From contig CACYDL010000040.1 in the NCBI GenBank assembly GCA_902773195.1, positions 1 through 10,722 of the forward strand: a stretch of 10,722 nucleotides of DNA. Direction: 5' to 3'. Below the pieces are notes generated by a model. That model was not told the origin of the DNA, searched no databases, and saw nothing but the letters and a program-made list of their open reading frames with translations. The position numbers and the translations under genes are program-made. The DNA is from an uncultured Lachnospiraceae bacterium. GTDB taxonomy: Bacteria; Bacillota_A; Clostridia; Lachnospirales; Lachnospiraceae. Shown here piece by piece: positions 1 to 7,189 of the stretch. Positions within the stretch are counted from its first letter, which is position 1, and each line of letters starts with the position of its first letter.

Positions 1-369
1 GCGATCCGTTACTTCCTCCGCGCCGCGGACCGCGGAAATCTCCGGGCGGAATACCAGCTGGCGGTCGCCTGCTTTGAGCAGAAGCACCCGGCGGAGGGAG
101 CCGCGGCCCTCGAGCACTGCTACAAGGGCGGCGTCAGGGAAGCCGGCTACGACTACGCCATGTGCCTCCTCTACGGGGACGGGCTTCGTCAGAACACGGA
201 GAAGGCGGTGGCCGTGCTGGAGAAGCTGGCGGAGGACGGCGACGACGACGCGCGGGAGAAGCTGGCGTTTATGTACCGGAGCGGCTTCAAGGTGAAGCCG
301 GATCCTAAGAAGGCGGCGCGGTACGCCGGAGCGGCCGGAAAGGCCGGCCGGACGGGCGCGCGGAAATGA
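1..369 (+). CDS. Sel1-repeat (TPR-like) protein, 3' end only
   Basis: The reading frame is open from the first base and stops with TGA at 367-369, so only the last 122 residues are present and the start lies outside the window. The visible protein is a series of short antiparallel helices with the Sel1 pattern: a stretch beginning AIRYFLRAADRGN and a clearer repeat around YDYAMCLLYGDG followed by AVAVLEKLAEDGDDDAREKLAFMY, then a third partial unit with KKAARYAGAAGKAG. The alternation of small and aromatic residues (A-x-x-x-L-A-x-x-Y, DG or SG turns) is the Sel1/TPR signature. Such proteins are protein-protein interaction scaffolds; no enzymatic role can be read here. The tail is rich in Lys, Gly and Arg. 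No partner or pathway can be deduced, and it is separated from the next gene by a terminator and a promoter, so it is probably unrelated to the glycoside locus. Confidence 0.8.
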   Translation, partial: AIRYFLRAADRGNLRAEYQLAVACFEQKHPAEGAAALEHCYKGGVREAGYDYAMCLLYGDGLRQNTEKAVAVLEKLAEDGDDDAREKLAFMYRSGFKVKPDPKKAARYAGAAGKAGRTGARK

Positions 370-373
370 AGAT

Positions 374-473
374 CGGGCCATCCTGCGGGAGGGACAGCCA
401 GGTTATCCTGAGGAAAGGACGGACGGGCCATCCCACGGGAAGGACAGCCGGGTTATCCTGCGGAAAGGACAGT
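374..473. repeat. Tandem repeat, four 25-bp units (two 50-bp higher-order units)
   Basis: Starting four bases after the Sel1 stop codon, four 25-bp units lie head to tail (374-398, 399-423, 424-448, 449-473). Each has the core ATCCTGCGGRAAGGAC or a close variant. Units 1 and 3 (CGGGCCATCC) resemble each other more than they resemble units 2 and 4 (GGTTATCCTG), so the array probably grew by doubling of a 50-bp pair; I count 43 of 50 identical bases between the two halves. Several units contain a small inverted repeat such as TCCCACGGGA. A 25-bp period does not keep a reading frame, so the array is not coding. Confidence 0.85.
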
Positions 474-581
474 TGGGCAGAGACGGGCACATGGCGTCCC
501 ACATCTTTTGAAGAGGTTCAGAAACAGCGCAGAAAATGAAAGCGCCGGAGACACATTTCCGAAATCACAAGAAGAAACGCG

Positions 582-636
582 TGAAAACGGAAGTTTTCAT
601 AAAAAAAACGGTTCGGGCGCAGGCACCGAACCTTTT
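582..636 (+). terminator. Double hairpin with T-run, likely end of the Sel1 transcript
   Basis: Two hairpins stand in a row. The first, 582-599, is TGAAAAC-GGAA-GTTTTCA: a perfect 7-bp stem closed by a GNRA-type tetraloop. The second has arms GGTTCGG (610-616) and CCGAACC (626-632), a 9-base loop, and TTTT directly after it (633-636), which is an intrinsic terminator layout. It lies more than 200 bases after the Sel1 stop codon with no gene between. The T-run overlaps the -10 box of the next promoter. It could instead be a leader attenuator if a promoter exists further upstream, but I see no good one. Confidence 0.6.
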
Positions 637-641
637 ATAAT
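612..641 (+). promoter_or_regulatory. Putative promoter of the 738 dehydrogenase gene
   Basis: A perfect TATAAT stands at 636-641, about 97 bases before the start codon at 738. The base run that would serve as -35 (TTCGGG, 612-617, 18-base spacer) is poor and lies inside the terminator hairpin, so the promoter may need an activator. The sequence from the -10 onward, TATAATAGTAAGTATCAG, resembles that of the 7380 promoter, which supports both calls. Confidence 0.5.
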
Positions 642-663
642 AGTAAGTATCAGAACACAGACG

Positions 664-690
664 GGAACCTCCCCGGGGGAGATGGTTTCC
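664..690. promoter_or_regulatory. Inverted repeat in the 5' leader of the 738 gene
   Basis: A nearly perfect palindrome, CTCCCC-G-GGGGAG (669-681), is flanked by GGAACC on the left and GGTTTCC on the right, giving an imperfect inverted repeat from 664 to 690. It begins some 20 bases downstream of the expected transcription start. It could be an operator or an RNA hairpin; its function is unknown. Confidence 0.4.
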
Positions 691-737
691 GGCGGTCCGG
701 TATCCCTGAAGAGACAAAAATAACGGAGGAATGAGGA

Positions 738-1796
738 ATGGCAAAGAAATTCGGTATCATCGGCCACGGATTCATGGGACATGAGCACGAGAAGATGCTC
801 ACGAATTTTGAGGGAATCGAAGTCGTCGCGATCTGCGACATCGACCCCGAGCAGCTGAAGGACGTTCCGGAAGGCATCAAGGCGTACCAGAATCCGTCGG
901 AGCTGATCAACGATCCCGAGGTCGAGGTCGTCCTGGTGGTGGTGAACAACAACCAGCACAAGAAACTGGTCATCGAGGCCGCCGAGGCAGGCAAGGACAT
1001 CATCTGCGAGAAGCCCGTCGCCATGTCCCTCGAGGATCTGGACGAGATGGAAGCCGCGGTGGAGAAGGCCGGCGTCAAGTTCACGGTTCATCATCAGAGA
1101 AGGTACGACCAGGACTTCCGCACCGCGAAGGCGGTCTACGACTCCGGCGAGCTCGGCGATCTCTATGTGGTGAAGTCCCAGCTCTACGGCTTCAACGGAA
1201 ACATGCACGACTGGCACGTCTTCATCAGCGAAGGCGGCGGAATGCTCTATGACTGGGGCGTCCACCTCATCGACCAGATGCTCTGGATGATCCCGGAGAA
1301 GATCACCAGCATCTACGCCAACGTCCGCAACGTCATCAACAAGGAAGTGGACGACTACTTCCACATCATGATGAAATTCGAGAGCGGCCTGGTGGGCGAG
1401 ATCGAGCTTGGCACCTACTATCTGTCGGACAAGCCGCATCACTTCGAGCGCCACTGGTTCCTCGGCGGCAACAAGGGATCCGCCTACATCGACGGCTTCT
1501 TCCCGGAAGGCAAGATCATCCACACCGCCCATCTGCTTCAGAACGTCGGCGGCCAGCGCACGATGACCGCGGCCGGCCCGACCAGGTCCTTCGGACCGCC
1601 GGCGGAGGGTCTCCTTCAGGTCTCCGACCTTCCCAAGGTCGACACGAAGCACGAGGACTATTTCACGAATTACCTGAACGCCCAGGCCGGCAAGGAAGAG
1701 TTCCTTGTCAAGATTCCGGAGACGAGAAGAGTGCTGCGTTTCATGGACGCGGTGCGCGAGTCCGGCAGAACCGGAAAGTCCGTGGATTTCGAATAA
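738..1796 (+). CDS. Gfo/Idh/MocA family NAD(P)-dependent oxidoreductase
   Basis: This 352-residue protein has the two-domain layout of the family. A Rossmann domain covers about residues 1-120, with the dinucleotide loop GHGFMG (9-14), an acidic residue after the second strand (CDID, 33-36) and the family EKP motif (91-93), whose lysine is catalytic in relatives. A C-terminal alpha/beta sheet domain follows, with DWGVH (172-176), where the Asp/His pair sits in the sugar pocket. Members oxidise or reduce a hydroxyl of a sugar, inositol or glycoside with bound NAD(P). The start at 738 is preceded by GGAGGA (725-730) at 7 bases; an ATG at 731 is out of frame and touches the Shine-Dalgarno. The gene stands alone, convergent to the two AraC-GH39 genes. 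Inference: a glycoside or 3-keto-sugar dehydrogenase working with the 7442-10244 operon. The exact substrate cannot be read from sequence. Confidence 0.9.
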   Translation: MAKKFGIIGHGFMGHEHEKMLTNFEGIEVVAICDIDPEQLKDVPEGIKAYQNPSELINDPEVEVVLVVVNNNQHKKLVIEAAEAGKDIICEKPVAMSLEDLDEMEAAVEKAGVKFTVHHQRRYDQDFRTAKAVYDSGELGDLYVVKSQLYGFNGNMHDWHVFISEGGGMLYDWGVHLIDQMLWMIPEKITSIYANVRNVINKEVDDYFHIMMKFESGLVGEIELGTYYLSDKPHHFERHWFLGGNKGSAYIDGFFPEGKIIHTAHLLQNVGGQRTMTAAGPTRSFGPPAEGLLQVSDLPKVDTKHEDYFTNYLNAQAGKEEFLVKIPETRRVLRFMDAVRESGRTGKSVDFE

Positions 1797-1797
1797 G

Positions 1798-1939
1798 GCG
1801 CGTAAGGCTCCGCCGGGGGACGGAGAATGGCTGACGCGCGAAGGCTCCGCGGGGGAGGGAGCATGACCGGCGCGCGTAAGGCTCCGCCGGAGACGGAGAA
1901 GGACGGATGCGCGAAAATCCCGCCGGGGACGGCGGGGGA
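1798..1939. repeat. Degenerate tandem repeat, four units of about 37 bp
   Basis: Directly after the TAA of the dehydrogenase gene, four units each begin with GCGCG (1798, 1836, 1872 and 1909). The first three continue with the core AAGGCTCCGC and a G-rich stretch; unit lengths are 38, 36 and 37 bases. Most units can fold: CTCCG/CGGAG in units 1 and 3, GCTCC/GGAGC in unit 2. The last contains a 7-bp stem CCCGCCG/CGGCGGG (1919-1936) with a GGGA loop. No reading frame with protein-like content runs through it. Confidence 0.75.
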
Positions 1940-1967
1940 ACGAAAAAAGCTCTGTGAAGCAGTATAG

Positions 1968-2014
1968 AACGAAGACGCCTGCGGCCGCGTGACGGCCGGC
2001 AGGCGTCTTCGTTT
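1968..2014. terminator. Strong hairpin terminator between convergent genes
   Basis: The left arm begins AACGAAGACGCCTGC (from 1968) and continues GGCCG. The right arm is its complement with one bulged base and ends at 2013, giving about 20 base pairs around a short loop. A short T-run (TTT, 2012-2014) follows on the plus strand. On the minus strand a T-run (from AAAAAA near 1943-1948) lies about 20 bases past the stem, so termination in that direction is less certain. It lies between the plus-strand dehydrogenase and the minus-strand regulator genes and probably serves both. The rest of the gap, 2015-2144, shows only a partial copy of the right arm (GCCGGCAGGCGTCT near 2031) and no gene. Confidence 0.75.
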
Positions 2015-2144
2015 CTGAGAGCGGATGAAAGCCGGCAGGCGTCTGCCGTGTCCGGGAGACGGAGCGGACGCCGGAATATCCCGCGAGCCCCGGAGCCATC
2101 TCAGATTCCGCGAGCCGGACCTGCCTCCCGGGATCCCGAGATCC

Positions 2145-4733
2145 TCAGATCTGTCTGCGGATGTCCCAGAAGTACACGGTGTGGGGCGGCAGCAGGGCCG
2201 TGACCTCCAGGGCGTCCCGGACCTGGATGTAGGAGCTCCGCTCCTCCGGCACGCACGCCTCCAGGCGGAAGGAGCTTTCGTAGCCGGAGAGCGCCTGGAT
2301 GTTCCGCAGGAAGTCGATCTTGTCGATATTGCTGTGCGTGAACTCGTCGATGAGGATGTCCAGCAGGCTCCCGCTGAAGCCGCCCAGGAAGACCCGGCTG
2401 ACGTGGTAGAGTCCCTCTTTCAGCCCAAGGAGCCGGAACGCCGGGCGCAGCGCCGGCGTCTCCCGGAAGATCCCGTAGATCCGGTCGAAATCCGTGGCGT
2501 CCAGCGATCCCGCCTCCGTCCCGGAGCGGAAATGCGCGTAATTCCAGACGATCAGCTGGTAGTGCCCCGGGCGGACCCGCACGAAACGGTAGCTGCTGCC
2601 CTCGCTGACGACGTCCGCGCCGAAGCCGGCGCACAGATGCCAGGCGTAGAGCGGCGCGTAGGGCACAAAGCCGGCGCTCAGCAGACCCTCGCCGAAGATG
2701 GCCAGGGCGTTCTGCTCCACGCCCCCGGTGTTCTGCCTGAAATCGCAGAACAGCCAGTAGGCGGCCAGATCGCACAGGCGGTCGAGGGCGAAGAAGGTCT
2801 TCGCGATAAAGGCCGCCTGATACCTGGAGCAGGCGACGGGCGCGCTGGGCAGGCTGACGGAGGTCCACTCGGTCACGTAGAGGGGGACGTCCATGCCGGC
2901 GGAGGAGAGGGCCTTTCTCACCCGCGCGGCGGTTTCGGCCGGATAATTCTCATCGGGCGAGATCAGAGGGAAGCCTTCGGGATCCTGTCCCGCCGTACAG
3001 CTGAGACAGACCGAGAAGAAATCCGGCCGGTTTCCGGCGGGGACCAGCGCGCGGATGACGGCGCCAAGCTCCGAAGGAGAGCTCCCCTCGTGAAAGCCCG
3101 GCCCTCCCACGGCGGCGCCGGAGATGTAGGAGCGGATCAGGGAGCGGACCGTCTTCAGCGACGCGGCGTAGCTCTCCGGCGTGTCGCGGGGCGACATCCA
3201 CAGCTCGAACTTCCATTCCGCCAGCCAGCTGTCCGGCCAGCGCCTGGTGACGTGCAGAAGAAAGCCCTCCAGGAGCTTCCGGAATCTCTGGCCCAGGGGG
3301 ACGAAGAGCTCCTGGCTGTCTCCCCGCGCCGAGGCGAGGGGCGGCAGCTTCGTGAGCTCGATGAAGGGAACGAGCCCGTTTTCGTAAAGAAACGTCAGCA
3401 GAATGTCCGTGTTCCGGAAGTAGTACTCGTAGTGGGGCAGCACCACCGGGATGAAGCTGTTGCTGATGAGCCCCTGGATCCGGACGTAGCGGAGATGCGA
3501 CCTGCGGGCAAAATCCGCCAGCTTCGTGCGGAACCGGTCCGACATCATGTTCTGGGCGGAGCCGACGTTGATCATCCGGTGCACCCTCGGGCGGTGGTCC
3601 GGCGTCTTCGCCGTGTCGATCTCCGCGCTAAGCTGTATCTCCCGCCGGAAGAAGCGCTTCCCCGGGGCGGCGGATCCGTTCACGGAGGAGGTTCTTCCCT
3701 CCGCGGGCATCCCGCTCCCGGAGGCGTCCGCGCTCCCGGAGGAGGTTCTTCCCTCCGCGGGCATCCCGTTCCCGGAGGCGTCCGCGCTCCCGGGGGAGAT
3801 CCCGTCTCCGGCGGAAGCGGCGTCCCGGACGGAGGCTTCGTCCGCGGCGGAGAACCGGTTCCCGGCGGAGGTCCCGTCCTCCCCGAAGGGCGCCCCCTCC
3901 CCGGCGTTCGTGCCCTCCCCGGGCGTCCCGGCCTGCCGCTGTCCGAGCAGATACCGGGTGCGGTAGTCCGACGGAGGAAGGTGATAGGCGTTCAGGAAAT
4001 TCCTGCGGTAGGCGGAAATGCTGGAAAAGCCGTTTCGAAGCGCGATTTCGCTGATCGTCATCCGGGTGTTGCGGAGGTCGCGGAGGGAGTGGAAGAGGCG
4101 CTGCTCGGTCAGGTACGCCTTGAAATTCATCCCGAAGTTTTTCCTGAAAAAGGACGAAAGATACTGGGGCGTCAGGAAAAAGACCCCCGCGAGCTCCGTG
4201 AGGGTGAGAGGCTCCCCGTAGTGGACCGAGATGTATTCCGCGATCTCCCGCGTTCTCTCCCGGAAACGGCCGTCCGGCACGATCCTGTGCTCCGGGAGGG
4301 GGAGATTCTCCAGCTCCGCGAGAATCAGATAGAGGATGCCCCAGGCGGACAGGGAGCCTTCCGACGGCTGATTCCGGAGGTGGTCCGCCAGGGAGAGGAC
4401 CAGCGTCCGCAGGCGTTCCAGATTAATTTCGGGGTCGAGCTCCGAGCTGTACACGGGGAGCTGCACCCGGTTGAGATGGTCCTGGATAAATTCGCTCCGG
4501 ATGCGGAAGATCAGGATTCTGGCGCCGGCGCCGGCGTCCGTCAGGGCCGTCTGCCCCGGGGGCAGAAAGAGAAATCCGTCCCTGCCGTATACCGCGTGCC
4601 TTCCGTCGGCGGTGATGCCGACCGGGCCCGAGAGGACGCACAGCGCGGTATAGTCCCGGGAGGCTGTCTCCGGGGCGTCGGCGGGTGATCCGATGAAGAG
4701 TCCCTCTGCGGGGAACGGCCGGTTCTGGTTCAT
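2145..4733 (-). CDS. AraC-family regulator fused to a degenerate GH39 domain (862 aa)
   Basis: Three parts are visible. Residues about 30-85 resemble the AraC cupin sensor domain. Residues about 160-262 form a complete AraC DNA-binding domain with both helix-turn-helix units: LTLTELAGVFFLTPQYLSS, then ISEIALRNGFSSISAYRRNF. After a roughly 100-residue Gly/Ser/Ala/Glu linker (263-360), a GH39 xylosidase-like TIM barrel and beta domain fill about 385-862. GH39 landmarks include VGGPGFH (542-548), PDFFSV and YVTEW with the nucleophile position E622. The acid/base motif WNEP of the family is WMSP here (512-515), so the acid/base glutamate is Ser514. Inference: a cytoplasmic one-component regulator that binds a glycoside or oligosaccharide with its barrel rather than a working hydrolase; no signal peptide is present. 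The start has AAGGAG 6 bases upstream on the minus strand. It lies 132 bases downstream of the paralogue ending at 4866, probably in one transcript. Confidence 0.85.
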   Translation of the reverse strand: MNQNRPFPAEGLFIGSPADAPETASRDYTALCVLSGPVGITADGRHAVYGRDGFLFLPPGQTALTDAGAGARILIFRIRSEFIQDHLNRVQLPVYSSELDPEINLERLRTLVLSLADHLRNQPSEGSLSAWGILYLILAELENLPLPEHRIVPDGRFRERTREIAEYISVHYGEPLTLTELAGVFFLTPQYLSSFFRKNFGMNFKAYLTEQRLFHSLRDLRNTRMTISEIALRNGFSSISAYRRNFLNAYHLPPSDYRTRYLLGQRQAGTPGEGTNAGEGAPFGEDGTSAGNRFSAADEASVRDAASAGDGISPGSADASGNGMPAEGRTSSGSADASGSGMPAEGRTSSVNGSAAPGKRFFRREIQLSAEIDTAKTPDHRPRVHRMINVGSAQNMMSDRFRTKLADFARRSHLRYVRIQGLISNSFIPVVLPHYEYYFRNTDILLTFLYENGLVPFIELTKLPPLASARGDSQELFVPLGQRFRKLLEGFLLHVTRRWPDSWLAEWKFELWMSPRDTPESYAASLKTVRSLIRSYISGAAVGGPGFHEGSSPSELGAVIRALVPAGNRPDFFSVCLSCTAGQDPEGFPLISPDENYPAETAARVRKALSSAGMDVPLYVTEWTSVSLPSAPVACSRYQAAFIAKTFFALDRLCDLAAYWLFCDFRQNTGGVEQNALAIFGEGLLSAGFVPYAPLYAWHLCAGFGADVVSEGSSYRFVRVRPGHYQLIVWNYAHFRSGTEAGSLDATDFDRIYGIFRETPALRPAFRLLGLKEGLYHVSRVFLGGFSGSLLDILIDEFTHSNIDKIDFLRNIQALSGYESSFRLEACVPEERSSYIQVRDALEVTALLPPHTVYFWDIRRQI
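3684..3791. repeat. In-frame 54-bp direct repeat in the linker of the 862-aa regulator
   Basis: Two adjacent 54-bp copies (3684-3737 and 3738-3791) differ at one clear position (C or T at 3715/3769, changing Ser to Asn). They encode two copies of an 18-residue block containing GMPAEGRTSS and SADASG, about residues 315-350. Because 54 is a multiple of three the frame is kept. The surrounding linker (263-360) is low-complexity and contains further weaker copies of the same composition. Confidence 0.9.
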
Positions 4734-4752
4734 GGGTTTCTCCTTTCCTGTA

Positions 4753-4806
4753 GCGCGCTGGGGCGCGCGGATCCATTTACGAGGCCCTTCCGCGGCGCCG
4801 CGGGCC
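4753..4806. other. GC-rich hairpins between the two regulator genes
   Basis: The 132-base gap between the paralogues holds two strong inverted repeats: GCGCGC-TGGG-GCGCGC (4753-4768), and GGCCC/GGGCC (4783-4787, 4802-4806) enclosing the palindrome CGCGGCGCCGCG (4791-4802). Neither has a T-run on the minus strand, so they are not classic terminators. They may lower or uncouple expression of the downstream gene or stabilise mRNA ends. Confidence 0.45.
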
Positions 4807-4865
4807 TGTCAGGCGCCCGGGAAATCTCCCGTCCCTGCTTTTTGCAGAAGCGGCAGCCGGGGGCG

Positions 4866-7157
4866 TCACGTCCTTGAGGTGTAGAGCTCGAGCGAGATCA
4901 GGCACACTTCGCTGCCGGTGAGCACGACCTCCGTCTCAAAGGGCCGGTCCTGCTTCTGGAGATGGATCCGCGGAACCGGGATCAGCTCCGAGGCGGCGGA
5001 AAGCTCCGCGGCCGTGGCGGTATCCCCCGGATAGAGGTAGCCGTACTCTTTCCACTTGGCGATGAGATTGCCGCTCCGGCGGTTGACGCGGTATTCCTTG
5101 AGAATGTAGACGCCCTTGAGAATGTTGTCGATCCGGACGGAATAGCGGTCCGAGCCGAGATCGGTGAAGACCGCCTCCGGCACGGACAGGTCGTCCCGCT
5201 CGACGTTGCTGCGCCTGTATTTTCCCGCGGGGTGGCAGTAGCGGCAGAGCAGGATGCGGACGCTGCCCCGCGAGTTCGCCGTGACCAGGCACCGGTCCGT
5301 CTCCAGCACGATGTAGTGGCCCAGGTTCGACAGCATGCGGTAGGTCTGCCAGGAGGCCTTCGGGATGCCCGCGTCCGTGAAAAGCCCCCAGCCGCCGAAC
5401 ATGAAATCCAGCGAGTCGAGGTACCGGAGCGGGGCGTCCGACAGCAGATAGTAGCCGATGGCGGTGATGGGGAGGGAGTAGGTGTCGAGCACCATTTTCG
5501 CCAGGAAGGCCGCCTGGAAGCAGGAGTCGTTGAGAAAGTTCCTGGACGAGAGGTTCGAGTTGAACTCCGTGATCCAGATCTCCGTGCCGGGGCAGTAGCG
5601 GAGCACCGTGTCGGCGAAGAGGGACGCCCTCATCTTCGCGGTGTCGGGATCCTCCGGCAGGAAGACCGTCCCGTCCTCGATCTCCATGGGGTAAATGTAG
5701 GCGCTGAAGAAGTCGGGCTGGGCGTCGTCCGACGCGAGGAGACGGACGGCCTGGGTGACCTTCTCTTTTGAGGACCAGTCGTTGAAGCCCGGTCCCCCGA
5801 CGCGGCAGCGGTCCGAGAAGCCGCGGATGATCGAGCGGATTCTCCGGAAGGTCCGGACGTACTGGAGCAGGCCGAAGCTCTCCTTCTCCTGGGAGTCGGT
5901 GTACATGTAGCTGATCTCGAAATACCACCGGTCGAAGTTCTCCTGGCCGTAGTGGTTGACGCAGGCCCGGAGGAAGCCCGGGAGGATCTGCAGCAGCTCG
6001 GAGAAATATTTCCGGGTGTCCACCGGGGACAGGGGGTTGTAGTTGATCTCGGTGGTCTCCTGGATCAGGAACGCCTTGTTGCCCAGCTCGAGGAAGGGCG
6101 TGATGCCCGCCGCCATCAGGCGGTCAAGCAGGGCGAAGACGGGAGAATAGTCGTGGAAGGTGCGGTTTCCCACCCGGCCGACGGCGATGAGGTCCGTGAT
6201 CCGGCAGATCCGGCCGTACTCAAAGCCCGCTTCCCGCTGAACCTTCGCCAGCGTCGCGTCGATCTCGAGGTTTCTGAGGTTGACGGCGTAGCCCAGGTTG
6301 ATGAGCTTCCGCCAGTGCCTCCGGAGCTCGTTCTTCGGGGCGAGGTTGACGTGTATCTCGTGGAAGCCGCCGCCTTCCCCTGGAACGCCTGCCCGGGCGG
6401 CGGCGCCGCGGTCTTCCCCGCCGGAGGTCTCCTCGGGAAGCGCCTCGCCGGGGAGGTCCGGAGGCGCGGTCCGTAGAACCTCCGATGCCGCCCGGACCGC
6501 CGCCGTCTCGTCGCGGATCCGGCCGAGACATTCGCGGAACGTCGCCCCCGCGGCCTCCTTCAGGAGCCGTCCGAGGTACTGGGGCGTGATGCCGAACCGG
6601 GCCGCGGTTCCGGCCTGGGAGAGCTCCTCGTCCCCGTGCTCCGCCATGTAGGCGAGAATGGGTCTTACGAGGGCCTGCCGGCGCTCCGGAAGCCGCGCGG
6701 TCTCCTCCGCGAACGGATCCGCGGACGCGGCGTGGGCGCTCAGGATATCCAGGATCATGAGGGCGTGGGCGCAGGCGGCCAGGGGACGGTCCGGGCTTTC
6801 CCGGACGGATTCGCGGAAGCGGGCGGTCAGATCCGTGATCCGGATCCGCTCCGTCTCCGCCAGCTGCGTCCCCGTGATCACGCTCCCGAGCAGGTCCCGC
6901 CCCCGCGGGAGAGACAGGAGGGCGGAGGGGTCAAATTCCAGCAGGTCAAATTCGCACCCCTCCTCCGAGGCGAGGCGCAGCTCCTCCCCCGTGCGGAGGG
7001 CGAGCAGGGTCTCTTCGTAGGAGCGGTCCCCGGCGCGGACGGTCAGGGAACCCTTTGTGACCAGGAAGAGATTCCACGCGGGACTCTTCCACAGGGCGCT
7101 TCCGGAGAGCCTTCTCCCGGAACACGCGGCGACCGGATTTCTCAGCTGATCTGACAT
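4866..7157 (-). CDS. AraC-like/GH39-like regulator paralogue with a truncated DNA-binding domain (763 aa)
   Basis: This is a paralogue of the 862-aa neighbour. Residues about 25-80 look like the AraC cupin. Residues about 163-215 carry one helix-turn-helix (LSQAGTAARFGITPQYLGRLLKEAAG) and the following linker helix, but the second, normally best conserved helix-turn-helix is absent: the chain turns into Gly/Glu/Ala/Pro linker at about 225-265. The GH39-like barrel and beta domain (about 268-763) are well formed, with VGGPGFND (453-460), PDFFSAYIYP, WITEFNS with nucleophile position E531, and the ending GGWGLFTDAGIPKASW typical of GH39. The WNEP acid/base motif reads SYMY (416-419), with Met418 at the acid/base place. 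Inference: a sensor partner or weak DNA binder, possibly pairing with its neighbour; a catalytic role cannot be excluded. A purine-rich weak Shine-Dalgarno (AAAGGGAAAGAG) precedes the ATG, and the leader holds a terminator-like structure at 7190-7246. Confidence 0.8.
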   Translation of the reverse strand: MSDQLRNPVAACSGRRLSGSALWKSPAWNLFLVTKGSLTVRAGDRSYEETLLALRTGEELRLASEEGCEFDLLEFDPSALLSLPRGRDLLGSVITGTQLAETERIRITDLTARFRESVRESPDRPLAACAHALMILDILSAHAASADPFAEETARLPERRQALVRPILAYMAEHGDEELSQAGTAARFGITPQYLGRLLKEAAGATFRECLGRIRDETAAVRAASEVLRTAPPDLPGEALPEETSGGEDRGAAARAGVPGEGGGFHEIHVNLAPKNELRRHWRKLINLGYAVNLRNLEIDATLAKVQREAGFEYGRICRITDLIAVGRVGNRTFHDYSPVFALLDRLMAAGITPFLELGNKAFLIQETTEINYNPLSPVDTRKYFSELLQILPGFLRACVNHYGQENFDRWYFEISYMYTDSQEKESFGLLQYVRTFRRIRSIIRGFSDRCRVGGPGFNDWSSKEKVTQAVRLLASDDAQPDFFSAYIYPMEIEDGTVFLPEDPDTAKMRASLFADTVLRYCPGTEIWITEFNSNLSSRNFLNDSCFQAAFLAKMVLDTYSLPITAIGYYLLSDAPLRYLDSLDFMFGGWGLFTDAGIPKASWQTYRMLSNLGHYIVLETDRCLVTANSRGSVRILLCRYCHPAGKYRRSNVERDDLSVPEAVFTDLGSDRYSVRIDNILKGVYILKEYRVNRRSGNLIAKWKEYGYLYPGDTATAAELSAASELIPVPRIHLQKQDRPFETEVVLTGSEVCLISLELYTSRT

Positions 7158-7189
7158 GGCGTACTCTTTCCCTTTCCGGCGGATTTCCG

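Noticed and set aside
374..473. CRISPR array
   Set aside because: The units are contiguous 25-mers with no unique spacers, and no cas genes are present.
508..723. A 71-residue plus-strand frame before the 738 gene
   Set aside because: It runs through the terminator hairpins and the promoter, has no ribosome site and no conserved pattern.
597..2099. A 500-residue open frame on the minus strand across the 738 dehydrogenase gene
   Set aside because: Shadow frame: the plus strand carries all Gfo/Idh/MocA motifs with a good ribosome site, and the antisense protein shows only low-complexity Leu/Val/Asp stretches.
2025..4688. An 887-residue open frame on the plus strand opposite the 862-aa regulator gene
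   Set aside because: It lacks any recognisable domain and has the Arg/Gly/Pro/Val-rich composition of an antisense shadow in GC-rich DNA, while the minus strand encodes clear AraC and GH39 motifs.
4962..5771. A 269-residue plus-strand frame, and similar ones at 5952-6476 and 6636-7154, opposite the 763-aa regulator
   Set aside because: Shadow frames of the minus-strand GH39 and AraC coding sequence; no protein family recognised.
6220..6531. A frameshift hiding the missing second helix-turn-helix of the 763-aa protein
   Set aside because: The other minus-strand frame over this stretch is an Arg/Gly/Pro-rich shadow without helix-turn-helix pattern, and the true frame runs without interruption into the GH39 domain.
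4866..7157. Active secreted GH39 beta-xylosidase
   Set aside because: No signal peptide, an AraC-type N-terminus and loss of the acid/base residue argue against a secreted working hydrolase.
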